This document shows positions 1-6,920 of a stretch of DNA of 64,000 nucleotides, piece by piece. The position numbers and the translations under genes were made by a program. How positions within the stretch are numbered: position 1 is the first letter of the stretch; every line of letters starts with the position of its first letter. Below the pieces are notes generated by a model. The model did no database searches. It was not told the DNA's origin and saw only the letters and a list, made by a program, of their open reading frames with translations. The stretch comes from Blautia sp. XA-2221 (GTDB lineage: Bacteria > Bacillota > Clostridia > Lachnospirales > Lachnospiraceae), in contig NZ_JAJQXX010000007.1 in NCBI RefSeq assembly GCF_028767025.1, positions 62,001 through 126,000 on the forward strand, read 5' to 3'.

Positions 1-401
1 ATATGCGCTCTGGAAAAGGTTTTGACACAGTGGAATGTTATACAGGACTTTCTCGGGTCAGACTCCCGCAAGGCTGCACGGTGCTTCTGGAATGTATGTC
101 CAATCTTGTAGCAAATGAGATTTTCCGAGAAGATGGCGCTCATGAAAATACAGAGGCGGAAATTCTGAAGGGAATCCGAAATCTGAAATCACAGGCAGAA
201 AATCTTGTTGTTGTAACAAATGAGATTTTTTCTGAGGCCGCTTCTTATGAGGGGGAAACAGAAGACTACCAGAGGGTACTTGGAAATATCAATCAGTGTC
301 TGGGAAAAATGGCAGATTCGGTTGTGGAGGTTGTCTATGGAATTCCCGTATATCATAAAAAAGGAGGGGACCTTCATGAAAAGTCTGTGGAACAGTTTTA
401 A
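1..401 (+). CDS. cobU: Adenosylcobinamide kinase / adenosylcobinamide-phosphate guanylyltransferase, 5'-truncated by window
   Basis: C-terminal part of a CobU-type protein that phosphorylates adenosylcobinamide and transfers GMP to it in the nucleotide-loop stage of cobalamin synthesis. The readable part (frame starting at base 3) holds the family signatures LLECMSNLVANEIF and VVVTNEIFSEA, then a tail ending in YGIPVYHKK. The N-terminal P-loop half lies upstream of base 1, so the first methionine seen is internal and not the start. The 3' end overlaps cobS by 26 bases, which indicates translational coupling. A second, much shorter CobU-like gene lies at 1169-1549, so the division of labour between the two is open. 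Family assignment is from recognised motifs. Confidence 0.85.
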   Translation, partial: MRSGKGFDTVECYTGLSRVRLPQGCTVLLECMSNLVANEIFREDGAHENTEAEILKGIRNLKSQAENLVVVTNEIFSEAASYEGETEDYQRVLGNINQCLGKMADSVVEVVYGIPVYHKKGGDLHEKSVEQF

Positions 402-1149
402 GATCGCATTTGCCATGTTTTCAAAAATCCCGGTGCCTCAGGCAGAGTGGACAAAGGAAAATATGAAGTATATGTTCTGCTTTTTTCCTTTTATCGGTAC
501 GGTCATCGGGCTGGTTTCCCTGGCTGCGGCATGGCTTGCCGGCTATCTGGGATTTAATGTGACTTTTCTTTCTGTGGCGTTGACAGTGCTTCCTATGCTG
601 ATCACAGGAGGGATTCATGTGGATGGACTTCTGGATACTGCGGATGCTTTGAGTTCCTGGCAGGAGAGAAAAAGACGACTGGAAATCCTGAAAGATTCCA
701 ATGCAGGTGCGTTTGCGGTGATTACGGCAGGCGTTTATTTCCTCTGCTGGTTCGGATCCTATAGTGAAATCTGTTTTGACAGACAGGCGATGGTGGTCGT
801 TGCTTTTGGGTTTATGGTATCCAGATGCCTTTCCGGACTGGGTGTGATCACGCTTCCAAAGGCCAGAGAGGATGGAACTGTGGCAGAGTTCTCAAAAAAA
901 TCGGAAGACATTCCGGTACGAAACACCCTGATCTGTTATCTGATCATTCTTGCGGCGCTTATGATCTGGACAGAACCGGTTATGGGAACAGCGGCTTTTC
1001 TGGCGGCAGCAGGAGTTTTTGTATATTACAGGCATATGGCGATGAAATACTTCGGCGGAACCACAGGGGATCTTTCCGGATGGTTCCTCTGTCTCTGCGA
1101 ACTGGCAATGGCGTTGGTGACAGCAGTGCTGCGTGTGATACTTGTATAG
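376..1149 (+). CDS. cobS: Adenosylcobinamide-GDP ribazoletransferase (cobalamin synthase)
   Basis: 257-residue polytopic membrane protein that joins adenosylcobinamide-GDP and alpha-ribazole to make the final corrinoid. The N terminus (MKSLWNSFKIAFAMFSKIPVP) and the motif GGIHVDGLLDTADAL near residues 76-90 are typical of CobS, and several hydrophobic spans follow. I chose the ATG at 376 because an AAGGAGGGGA ribosome site sits just upstream. The same frame is open upstream to 220, but that part overlaps cobU coding sequence and is not conserved CobS sequence. It overlaps the end of cobU, and the next cob gene follows after 19 bases, so this is one operon. Confidence 0.93.
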   Translation: MKSLWNSFKIAFAMFSKIPVPQAEWTKENMKYMFCFFPFIGTVIGLVSLAAAWLAGYLGFNVTFLSVALTVLPMLITGGIHVDGLLDTADALSSWQERKRRLEILKDSNAGAFAVITAGVYFLCWFGSYSEICFDRQAMVVVAFGFMVSRCLSGLGVITLPKAREDGTVAEFSKKSEDIPVRNTLICYLIILAALMIWTEPVMGTAAFLAAAGVFVYYRHMAMKYFGGTTGDLSGWFLCLCELAMALVTAVLRVILV

Positions 1150-1168
1150 ATAAAGGAGAAGGACGAGT

Positions 1169-1549
1169 ATGGAAATGGTAATTGGAGGCGCTTTTCAGGG
1201 AAAGGCATCCTATGCAGAAAAAATGTATCCGGAAATTTCCTGGGTCAATGGTAAGGAGATCTCCAGAGAAGAACTTTTTTCCGCCGGAGGCGTTATAGGA
1301 TTTCATGAATTTATAAAAAAAGAAATGGAAGCAGGAATTTCCGTGACAGATCTGGCCGAGGAGCTGATCCGGAAAAATCCGGAGGTGATTCTGGTATCGG
1401 ATGAAGTTGGATACGGAGTGGTTCCTGTGGATGCTTTTCAGAGGGCTTACCGGGAAGCTGTGGGAAGGGTGTGTACACAGCTTGCTTCCGGCAGCAGAAA
1501 AGTTACAAGGGTGGTCTGCGGTATTGGTACGGTGATCAAACATGACTGA
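1169..1549 (+). CDS. Short CobU-like protein (cobinamide kinase/guanylyltransferase family)
   Basis: 126-residue protein with a P-loop-like start (MVIGGAFQGKASYAEK) and a CobU-like C-terminal half (VILVSDEVGYGVVPVD, then RVVCGIGTVIK). The usual CobU length is about 180 residues; the middle segment corresponding to the RHR/LLEC region of the full-length family is missing or reduced. It may keep only one of the two CobU activities, be a partner subunit, or be a diverged paralogue. It sits between cobS and cobC, with an AAGGAGAAGG ribosome site and an 8-base overlap with cobC, so it is expressed with the nucleotide-loop genes. Family membership is clear; exact activity is not. Confidence 0.72.
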   Translation: MEMVIGGAFQGKASYAEKMYPEISWVNGKEISREELFSAGGVIGFHEFIKKEMEAGISVTDLAEELIRKNPEVILVSDEVGYGVVPVDAFQRAYREAVGRVCTQLASGSRKVTRVVCGIGTVIKHD

Positions 1550-2132
1550 GATATGGCTGATCCGACATGGAATGACAGAGGGGAACCGACATCAGAGATA
1601 TATTGGAAAAACAGACGAACCTTTGTGTGAAGAGGGAAGGAAGAAGCTGAAAACATTTTCTTATCCGGATCCGGAAGCTGTGTTTGTAAGTCCTCTTGTA
1701 CGGTGCAGAGAAACAGCAGAGCTTTTGTTTCCGGGAAAAAGGCTGAGGATCATAGATCAGCTTGCAGAGTGTGATTTTGGAGCTTTTGAGAACAAAAACT
1801 ATCTGGAATTATCCGGAAATACGGATTACCAGGCCTGGGTAGACAGCGGTGGCCTGTTGCCTTTTCCAGGTGGAGAAAGCCGAGAGGAATTTCGGGAACG
1901 GACTCTGGAAGGGTTCCGGAGAGTTGTAACGGACTGCTTTTGCAGTGACATCAGCCGGGCGGCAGTGGTGGTTCACGGAGGGACCATTATGAACGTTATG
2001 GAGGCTTACGGAAGGCCGGAAAGAGATTTTTACGGCTGGCATTTAAAAAACGGGTGCGGATATCAGGTGAAGGCAGATCCGGTTTTTTGGAATCAGAACA
2101 GAAAAGTTCTGGAATTAATAAAAGAGATGTAA
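1542..2132 (+). CDS. cobC: Histidine phosphatase, probable alpha-ribazole phosphatase
   Basis: 196-residue member of the phosphoglycerate-mutase-like histidine phosphatase family. The catalytic signature LIRHGMTEGN lies at residues 6-15, a second conserved segment FVSPLVRCRETAELLF follows, and VVHGGTIMN supplies the second active-site histidine. In this position, directly behind cobU/cobS and overlapping the preceding gene by 8 bases, the expected role is dephosphorylating alpha-ribazole-5'-phosphate (or adenosylcobalamin phosphate). Sequence alone cannot separate it from other small phosphatases; the operon context drives the name. A strong terminator hairpin begins at the stop codon, so this is the last gene of the operon. 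Confidence 0.82.
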   Translation: MTEIWLIRHGMTEGNRHQRYIGKTDEPLCEEGRKKLKTFSYPDPEAVFVSPLVRCRETAELLFPGKRLRIIDQLAECDFGAFENKNYLELSGNTDYQAWVDSGGLLPFPGGESREEFRERTLEGFRRVVTDCFCSDISRAAVVVHGGTIMNVMEAYGRPERDFYGWHLKNGCGYQVKADPVFWNQNRKVLELIKEM

Positions 2133-2198
2133 AACTGTTACGGCAAGATATTCTATGGGAAAATACATGGAATATCTGTCGGAACAGTTTTTTTATTA
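2131..2198 (+). terminator. Rho-independent terminator after cobC
   Basis: Long hairpin with outer arms AAAACTGTT / AACAGTTTT and inner arms GATATTC / GAATATC, followed by a T-rich tail (TTTTTTTATT). It starts inside the cobC stop region and ends the cobalamin operon. Confidence 0.85.
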
Positions 2199-2453
2199 CA
2201 GGGAAATTCCGGGAATACTATCATAAAAAAGATTTTGCAGAAGAAAAATAATGGATCTGGAGATTGATTTTATATGGGTCTGAAAAGCAGACAACAGTTG
2301 ATATACAAAAACTTTTTGATACAAAAAATGTTTTTGGATTTACTATTGAAATACAGGAAAAAATATGGTACATTAATGGTATAAAATTCCTAAAATGACA
2401 GGATGAAATTTGTGTGCAGTTGGCAGATTGTTACAAGACAGGGAGGATTTAAT
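2192..2453 (+). promoter_or_regulatory. Promoter region of ssnA
   Basis: AT-rich stretch. Best promoter: TTGAAA at 2346-2351, 17-base spacer, TACATT at 2369-2374 preceded by TGG (extended -10 style). An AGGGAGGA ribosome site sits before ATG 2454. The spacer closely resembles that of the hyuA promoter (see findings). No riboswitch recognised. Confidence 0.55.
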
Positions 2454-3791
2454 ATGAAGATAATTGGAAATGGAAGAATGATTACGCGAGATGCGTCCAA
2501 TACCTTTTATGAGAACGGTGCAGTGGCAATGGATGGCAGTACTATCGTTATGGTAGGCGAAACGGAGGATGTTAAAAAAGCTTATCCGGATGCAGAGTTT
2601 ATTGATGCAAAGGGCGGAGTGATCATGCCTGCATTTATCAATGCCCATGAACATATTTACAGCTCTTTTGCCAGAGGACTAAGTATCAAAGGATACAATC
2701 CTCAGGGATTTCTGGATATTCTGGACGGACAGTGGTGGACCATTGACCGTCATCTGACACTGGAACAGACAAAGCTTTCCGCTTACGCTACTTATATCGA
2801 TTCTATTAAAAACGGTGTGACAACTGTTTTTGATCACCATGCAAGCTTTGGACATATTACAGGTTCCTTAAATGCCATTGAGGAAGCAGCCAGAGATCTG
2901 GGAGTCCGTACCTGTCTCTGCTATGAGATCTCAGATCGTGACGGAATGGAAAAATCCAGAGAATCTGTTATAGAAAACGTAAACTTTATTAAACATGCTC
3001 TTTCTGATGACAGCGATATGATCGCCGGAATGATGGGTATGCATGCATCCTTTACGATTTCTGATAAGACAATGGAGCTGTGTAACGAGCTGAAACCGGA
3101 AGGCGTTGGCTATCATATCCATGTTGCAGAAGGGATTTATGATCTTCATCAGTGCTTGAAGGAACATGGAAAACGTATTGTTGACCGCCTTTATGACTGG
3201 AATATTCTGGGTCCCAAAACACTTCTGGGTCACTGCATTTACATTGATGAGCATGAAATGGATCTTATTAAAGACACAGACACAATGGTGGTACATAATC
3301 CGGAATCCAATATGGGCAATGCCTGCGGATGTCCTCCTACCATGGCTCTGGTACACAAAGGAATCGTTACAGGACTTGGAACAGACGGATATACTCATGA
3401 TATGATGGAATCCTGGAAAGTGGCAAACGTTCTTCACAAACATCATCTCTGTGATCCTAATGCTGCATGGGGAGAAGTTCCTCAGATGCTTTTTGAAGGC
3501 AATGCAAAAATTGCAAACCGTTACTTTAAGAAAGAGCTTGGCGTTCTGAAGCCGGGAGCAGCAGCAGATGTGATTGTGATCGGATATGATCCGCTGACAC
3601 CAATGCGGGCAGACAATACCAACGGTCATCTTCTGTTCGGTGTAAACGGAAGCATGGTTCAGACTACGGTATGTAACGGAGAGGTTCTGATGAAAGACCG
3701 TGAAGTTCTTGTGTGTGACGAGGCGAAGATTATGGCCGACTGCCGTCAGGCCGCAAAAGAGCTTGCAGATGACATCAATTTTGGAAAATAA
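2454..3791 (+). CDS. ssnA: Putative aminohydrolase SsnA (selenium-associated amidohydrolase)
   Basis: 445-residue amidohydrolase-superfamily protein related to guanine deaminase and chlorohydrolases. Metal-ligand motifs are visible: NAHEH near residues 63-67, YHIHVAEG near 219-226, LGHCIY near 258-263, and GTDGY near 310. SsnA marks the selenium-dependent molybdenum hydroxylase gene set (Haft and Self 2008 family description) and belongs to the uric-acid-inducible cluster reported in gut bacteria. The likely role is hydrolysis of a purine-derived ring or amidine intermediate. I chose ATG 2454 because GGGAGGA lies 7 bases upstream; the frame is open from 2403 but that part lacks a ribosome site. 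It is the first gene of the island, followed after 39 bases by ygfK. Confidence 0.92.
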   Translation: MKIIGNGRMITRDASNTFYENGAVAMDGSTIVMVGETEDVKKAYPDAEFIDAKGGVIMPAFINAHEHIYSSFARGLSIKGYNPQGFLDILDGQWWTIDRHLTLEQTKLSAYATYIDSIKNGVTTVFDHHASFGHITGSLNAIEEAARDLGVRTCLCYEISDRDGMEKSRESVIENVNFIKHALSDDSDMIAGMMGMHASFTISDKTMELCNELKPEGVGYHIHVAEGIYDLHQCLKEHGKRIVDRLYDWNILGPKTLLGHCIYIDEHEMDLIKDTDTMVVHNPESNMGNACGCPPTMALVHKGIVTGLGTDGYTHDMMESWKVANVLHKHHLCDPNAAWGEVPQMLFEGNAKIANRYFKKELGVLKPGAAADVIVIGYDPLTPMRADNTNGHLLFGVNGSMVQTTVCNGEVLMKDREVLVCDEAKIMADCRQAAKELADDINFGK

Positions 3792-3830
3792 GAAAAATGA
3801 CCGGAGAGACCGGATGACAGGAGGATAATT

Positions 3831-6830
3831 ATGAGTGAAAAAATGACCTGTATGTCTTTTGGACAGTTAATGGACTGGGTTTTAACAGAACATAAGGAAA
3901 AAGGAACTGTATTCGGCGTACACAGAGCTTATCAGGCAGATACGACAAAGGATATGGAGATCTTCGGAAGAAATCTCGAGACGCCGATCGGACCGGCAGC
4001 AGGTCCAAATACACAGCTTGCTCAGAATATTGTGGCTTCCTATTATGCGGGAGCAAGATTTTTTGAGCTGAAAACTGTTCAGAAAATGGACGGCGAAGAG
4101 CTGGCAGCCTGCATTAACCGTCCCTGTATCCTTGCAGAGGACGAATGCTATAACTGTGAGTGGTCCACAGAACTCTATGTGCCCCAGGCAATGGGAGAAT
4201 ATATTAAAGCATGGTTTATTCTTCATGTAATAGCAAAGGAATTTGGACTTGGAGGAACAGACGGCTTCCAGTTTAATATTTCCGTAGGTTATGACCTTGC
4301 AGGTATTAAAGAAGAAAAAATAGATACTTTTATCAACTGCATGAAGGAAGCTAAGGATACAGAGGTGTTTAAAGAGTGCAGATCATGGCTTCTTGACCAT
4401 GTGGATCTGTTTGAGCATGTGACAAAAGAGGATATTGAAGCGATTCCGTCAGAGATCTGCAATTCTGCAACAATCTCCACCCTGCACGGATGTCCTCCAA
4501 ATGAGATCGAAAGCATTGCAACTCATCTCTACAAAGAAAAGCATCTGAATACATTTATCAAATGCAATCCTACTCTTCTGGGCTATGAGTTTGCCAGAAA
4601 GACCATGGATGAAATGGGCTATGACTACATGGTATTCGGTGATTTCCACTTCCTGGATGATCTGCAGTATAAAGACGCCATTCCGATGTTTAAACGTCTT
4701 CAGGCGCTGGCAGACGAACTGGGGCTTGCATTTGGTGTGAAGATCACAAATACTTTCCCGGTAGATGTAACCAGAAACGAGCTTCCAAGCGAAGAAATGT
4801 ACATGTCAGGAAAGGCTCTGTTCCCGTTATCTATTTCTCTGGCTGCAAAGCTTTCCAGAGAATTTGACGGAAAGCTCCGTATCGCATATTCCGGAGGAGC
4901 AGATTTTTATAATATTGACCGGATCGTTGGATGTGGCGTATGGCCGGTAACTGTTGCAACAACTATTTTAAAAACAGGAGGATACCAGAGATTCTCCCAG
5001 ATGGCAGAAAAGGTTATGACTGACGGAGTGAAACCATGGGATGGAATTGACGTGGAGGCCCTTGAAAAACTGGCTGAAGAAGCAAAGAAAGATCCTCACC
5101 ATGTAAAAAATATCAAACCTCTTCCTGACAGAAAAAATGAGGAGGAAGTTCCGCTTCTGAACTGTTATTTTGCTCCGTGCCAGGGCGGATGTCCAATTCA
5201 TCAGGATATTCCGGAATATGTTGGACTTGCAGGAGAGGAGAAATATGCGGACGCACTTCGTGTGATCCTTGACAAAAATGCGCTTCCGTTTATCACCGGA
5301 ACTCTCTGTGCGCATAACTGTATGTACAAATGTACCAGAAACTTCTACGATGAATCTGTAAATATCCGCGGAACAAAACTTCTGGCAGCGGAGAACGGTT
5401 ATGATGAAGTGATCGGCGAGATCTGTGCCGGAGAGAACTGCGGCAAGAAAGTTGCTGTTGTAGGCGGCGGCCCGGCAGGCATTGCTGCAGCTTACTTCCT
5501 GGCAAGAGCAGGCGCTTCTGTAACAGTTTTTGAAAAAGAAGCAAAGCTTGGAGGCGTGATCCGTTATGTGATCCCGGGATTCCGTATTCCTGAAACGGCT
5601 ATTGACAAAGACATTTCCTTTATTGAGAAGATGGGCGTAGAAATCCGCACAAATACAGAGATCACATCTGTGGCTGATGTAAAAGCACAGGGCTATGATG
5701 CAGTGATCGTTGCTACAGGCGCAAATAAACCGGGAACACTGAAGCTGGAAAAAGGCGAAACAGTGAATGCCCTTAAATTCCTTGCTGATTTTAAGGCAAA
5801 TGATGGAAAAGTAGATCTTGGAAAGAATGTTGTTGTGATCGGCGGTGGAAACACAGCTATGGATACAGCCAGAGCAGCGAAGCGCACAGAAGGCGTAGAG
5901 CATGTATATCTGGTCTACAGAAGAACAAAACGCTACATGCCGGCAGCAGAGGATGAACTTCTGGAGGTTCTGGAAGAAGGCGTCGAGTTTAAAGAGCTTC
6001 TTTCTCCGGTGAGCCTTGAAAACGGAACTCTTATCTGCAAGAAGATGGAGCTTGGTGCAATGGACGCTTCCGGAAGAGCAGGGGTTACAGAAACAGACGA
6101 GATCGTGGAAGTTCCTGCAGATACTGTGATCGTGGCTGTTGGAGAAAAAGTTCCTACAGAGTTTTATGAGGCCAACGGTATCAATGTAAATGAAAGAGGA
6201 AAAGCAAAACTTGATCAGGAAACTCTGGAAACAAGCGTAAAAGACGTATATCTGGCCGGCGACGGAGCCAGAGGCGCTGCAACTATCGTGGAAGCCATTC
6301 GCGACGCACAGATTGTTGCCAAAGCTATTCTTGGCAGAGAAGTTGTTTCTGAGAGAGCAGTTACAGGTACCGAAGCAGAGTGCTATGAAAAGAAAGGTGT
6401 TCTGAAAGAGGAGAAGGACGCTGCAAAAGAAAGTGAAAGATGTCTTTCCTGCAGCAAGGTATGTGAGAATTGTGTGGACGTATGTCCGAACAGAGCAAAT
6501 ATTTCTGTGAAAGTACCCGGAATGGAAATGGCTCAGGTGATCCATGTAGATTATATGTGTAATGAGTGCGGAAACTGCAAGACTTTCTGTCCGTATGCAA
6601 GCGCTCCTTACAAAGATAAATTTACACTGTTTGCAAAACCGGAGGATATGGATGACAGCACAAATGACGGATTTGCTGTGCTGAATGCAGAAACAAAGGA
6701 ATGTAAAGTAAGATTCCTTGGAAATGTAACAGACTGCAGAGCAGATGATCTGGAAGATAAGGTACCGGGTGGAATCCGTGCGCTGATCTGCGCAGTGATC
6801 GAGGATTATTCCTATCTGCTGTTTAAATAA
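3831..6830 (+). CDS. ygfK: Putative selenate reductase subunit YgfK / purine-cluster oxidoreductase
   Basis: 999-residue multidomain flavo-iron-sulfur protein. In order: an N-terminal TIM-barrel-like region related to dihydropyrimidine dehydrogenase (about 20-430, with the signature STLHGCPPNEIE), an Fe-S adaptor region from about 444 (CYFAPCQGGCPIH), an FAD-binding site GGGPAGIAAAYFLARAG near 545, an NADPH-binding site GGGNTAMDTARAA near 670, and C-terminal 4Fe-4S motifs CLSCSKVCENCVDVCP (about 870) and CNECGNCKTFCP (about 909). The architecture resembles glutamate synthase small subunit fused to a DPD-like barrel. Named for a proposed selenate reductase role, it is now tied to anaerobic uric acid breakdown; a reductive step on a purine or pyrimidine-like ring fits better. 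E. coli YgfK is slightly longer. Confidence 0.93.
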   Translation: MSEKMTCMSFGQLMDWVLTEHKEKGTVFGVHRAYQADTTKDMEIFGRNLETPIGPAAGPNTQLAQNIVASYYAGARFFELKTVQKMDGEELAACINRPCILAEDECYNCEWSTELYVPQAMGEYIKAWFILHVIAKEFGLGGTDGFQFNISVGYDLAGIKEEKIDTFINCMKEAKDTEVFKECRSWLLDHVDLFEHVTKEDIEAIPSEICNSATISTLHGCPPNEIESIATHLYKEKHLNTFIKCNPTLLGYEFARKTMDEMGYDYMVFGDFHFLDDLQYKDAIPMFKRLQALADELGLAFGVKITNTFPVDVTRNELPSEEMYMSGKALFPLSISLAAKLSREFDGKLRIAYSGGADFYNIDRIVGCGVWPVTVATTILKTGGYQRFSQMAEKVMTDGVKPWDGIDVEALEKLAEEAKKDPHHVKNIKPLPDRKNEEEVPLLNCYFAPCQGGCPIHQDIPEYVGLAGEEKYADALRVILDKNALPFITGTLCAHNCMYKCTRNFYDESVNIRGTKLLAAENGYDEVIGEICAGENCGKKVAVVGGGPAGIAAAYFLARAGASVTVFEKEAKLGGVIRYVIPGFRIPETAIDKDISFIEKMGVEIRTNTEITSVADVKAQGYDAVIVATGANKPGTLKLEKGETVNALKFLADFKANDGKVDLGKNVVVIGGGNTAMDTARAAKRTEGVEHVYLVYRRTKRYMPAAEDELLEVLEEGVEFKELLSPVSLENGTLICKKMELGAMDASGRAGVTETDEIVEVPADTVIVAVGEKVPTEFYEANGINVNERGKAKLDQETLETSVKDVYLAGDGARGAATIVEAIRDAQIVAKAILGREVVSERAVTGTEAECYEKKGVLKEEKDAAKESERCLSCSKVCENCVDVCPNRANISVKVPGMEMAQVIHVDYMCNECGNCKTFCPYASAPYKDKFTLFAKPEDMDDSTNDGFAVLNAETKECKVRFLGNVTDCRADDLEDKVPGGIRALICAVIEDYSYLLFK

Positions 6831-6857
6831 TTACAGGATCTGAAATGAAGTGAAAAA

Positions 6858-6892
6858 GAGCGTGTCTCTGTGATTTGTGCAGGGATGCGCTC
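6858..6892 (+). other. Intercistronic hairpin between ygfK and xdhD
   Basis: Stem GAGCG / CGCTC (6858-6862 with 6888-6892) stacked on TCTCTG / CAGGGA (6865-6870 with 6880-6885), separated by a TG/TG internal loop. No T-tail follows, so it is unlikely to be a standard terminator; an mRNA-processing or stability hairpin is more likely. Confidence 0.5.
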
Positions 6893-6920
6893 GTGCTGAA
6901 TATATGTCAGGAGGAAGGTT

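Noticed and set aside
2054-2251. 65-codon open frame running over the cobC end and its terminator
   Set aside because: Overlaps cobC and a strong terminator hairpin; no ribosome site or recognisable product.
4968-6545. 525-codon open frame on the minus strand inside ygfK
   Set aside because: Antisense shadow of a clear coding gene; cysteine/phenylalanine-rich low-quality sequence with no ribosome site and no family motif.
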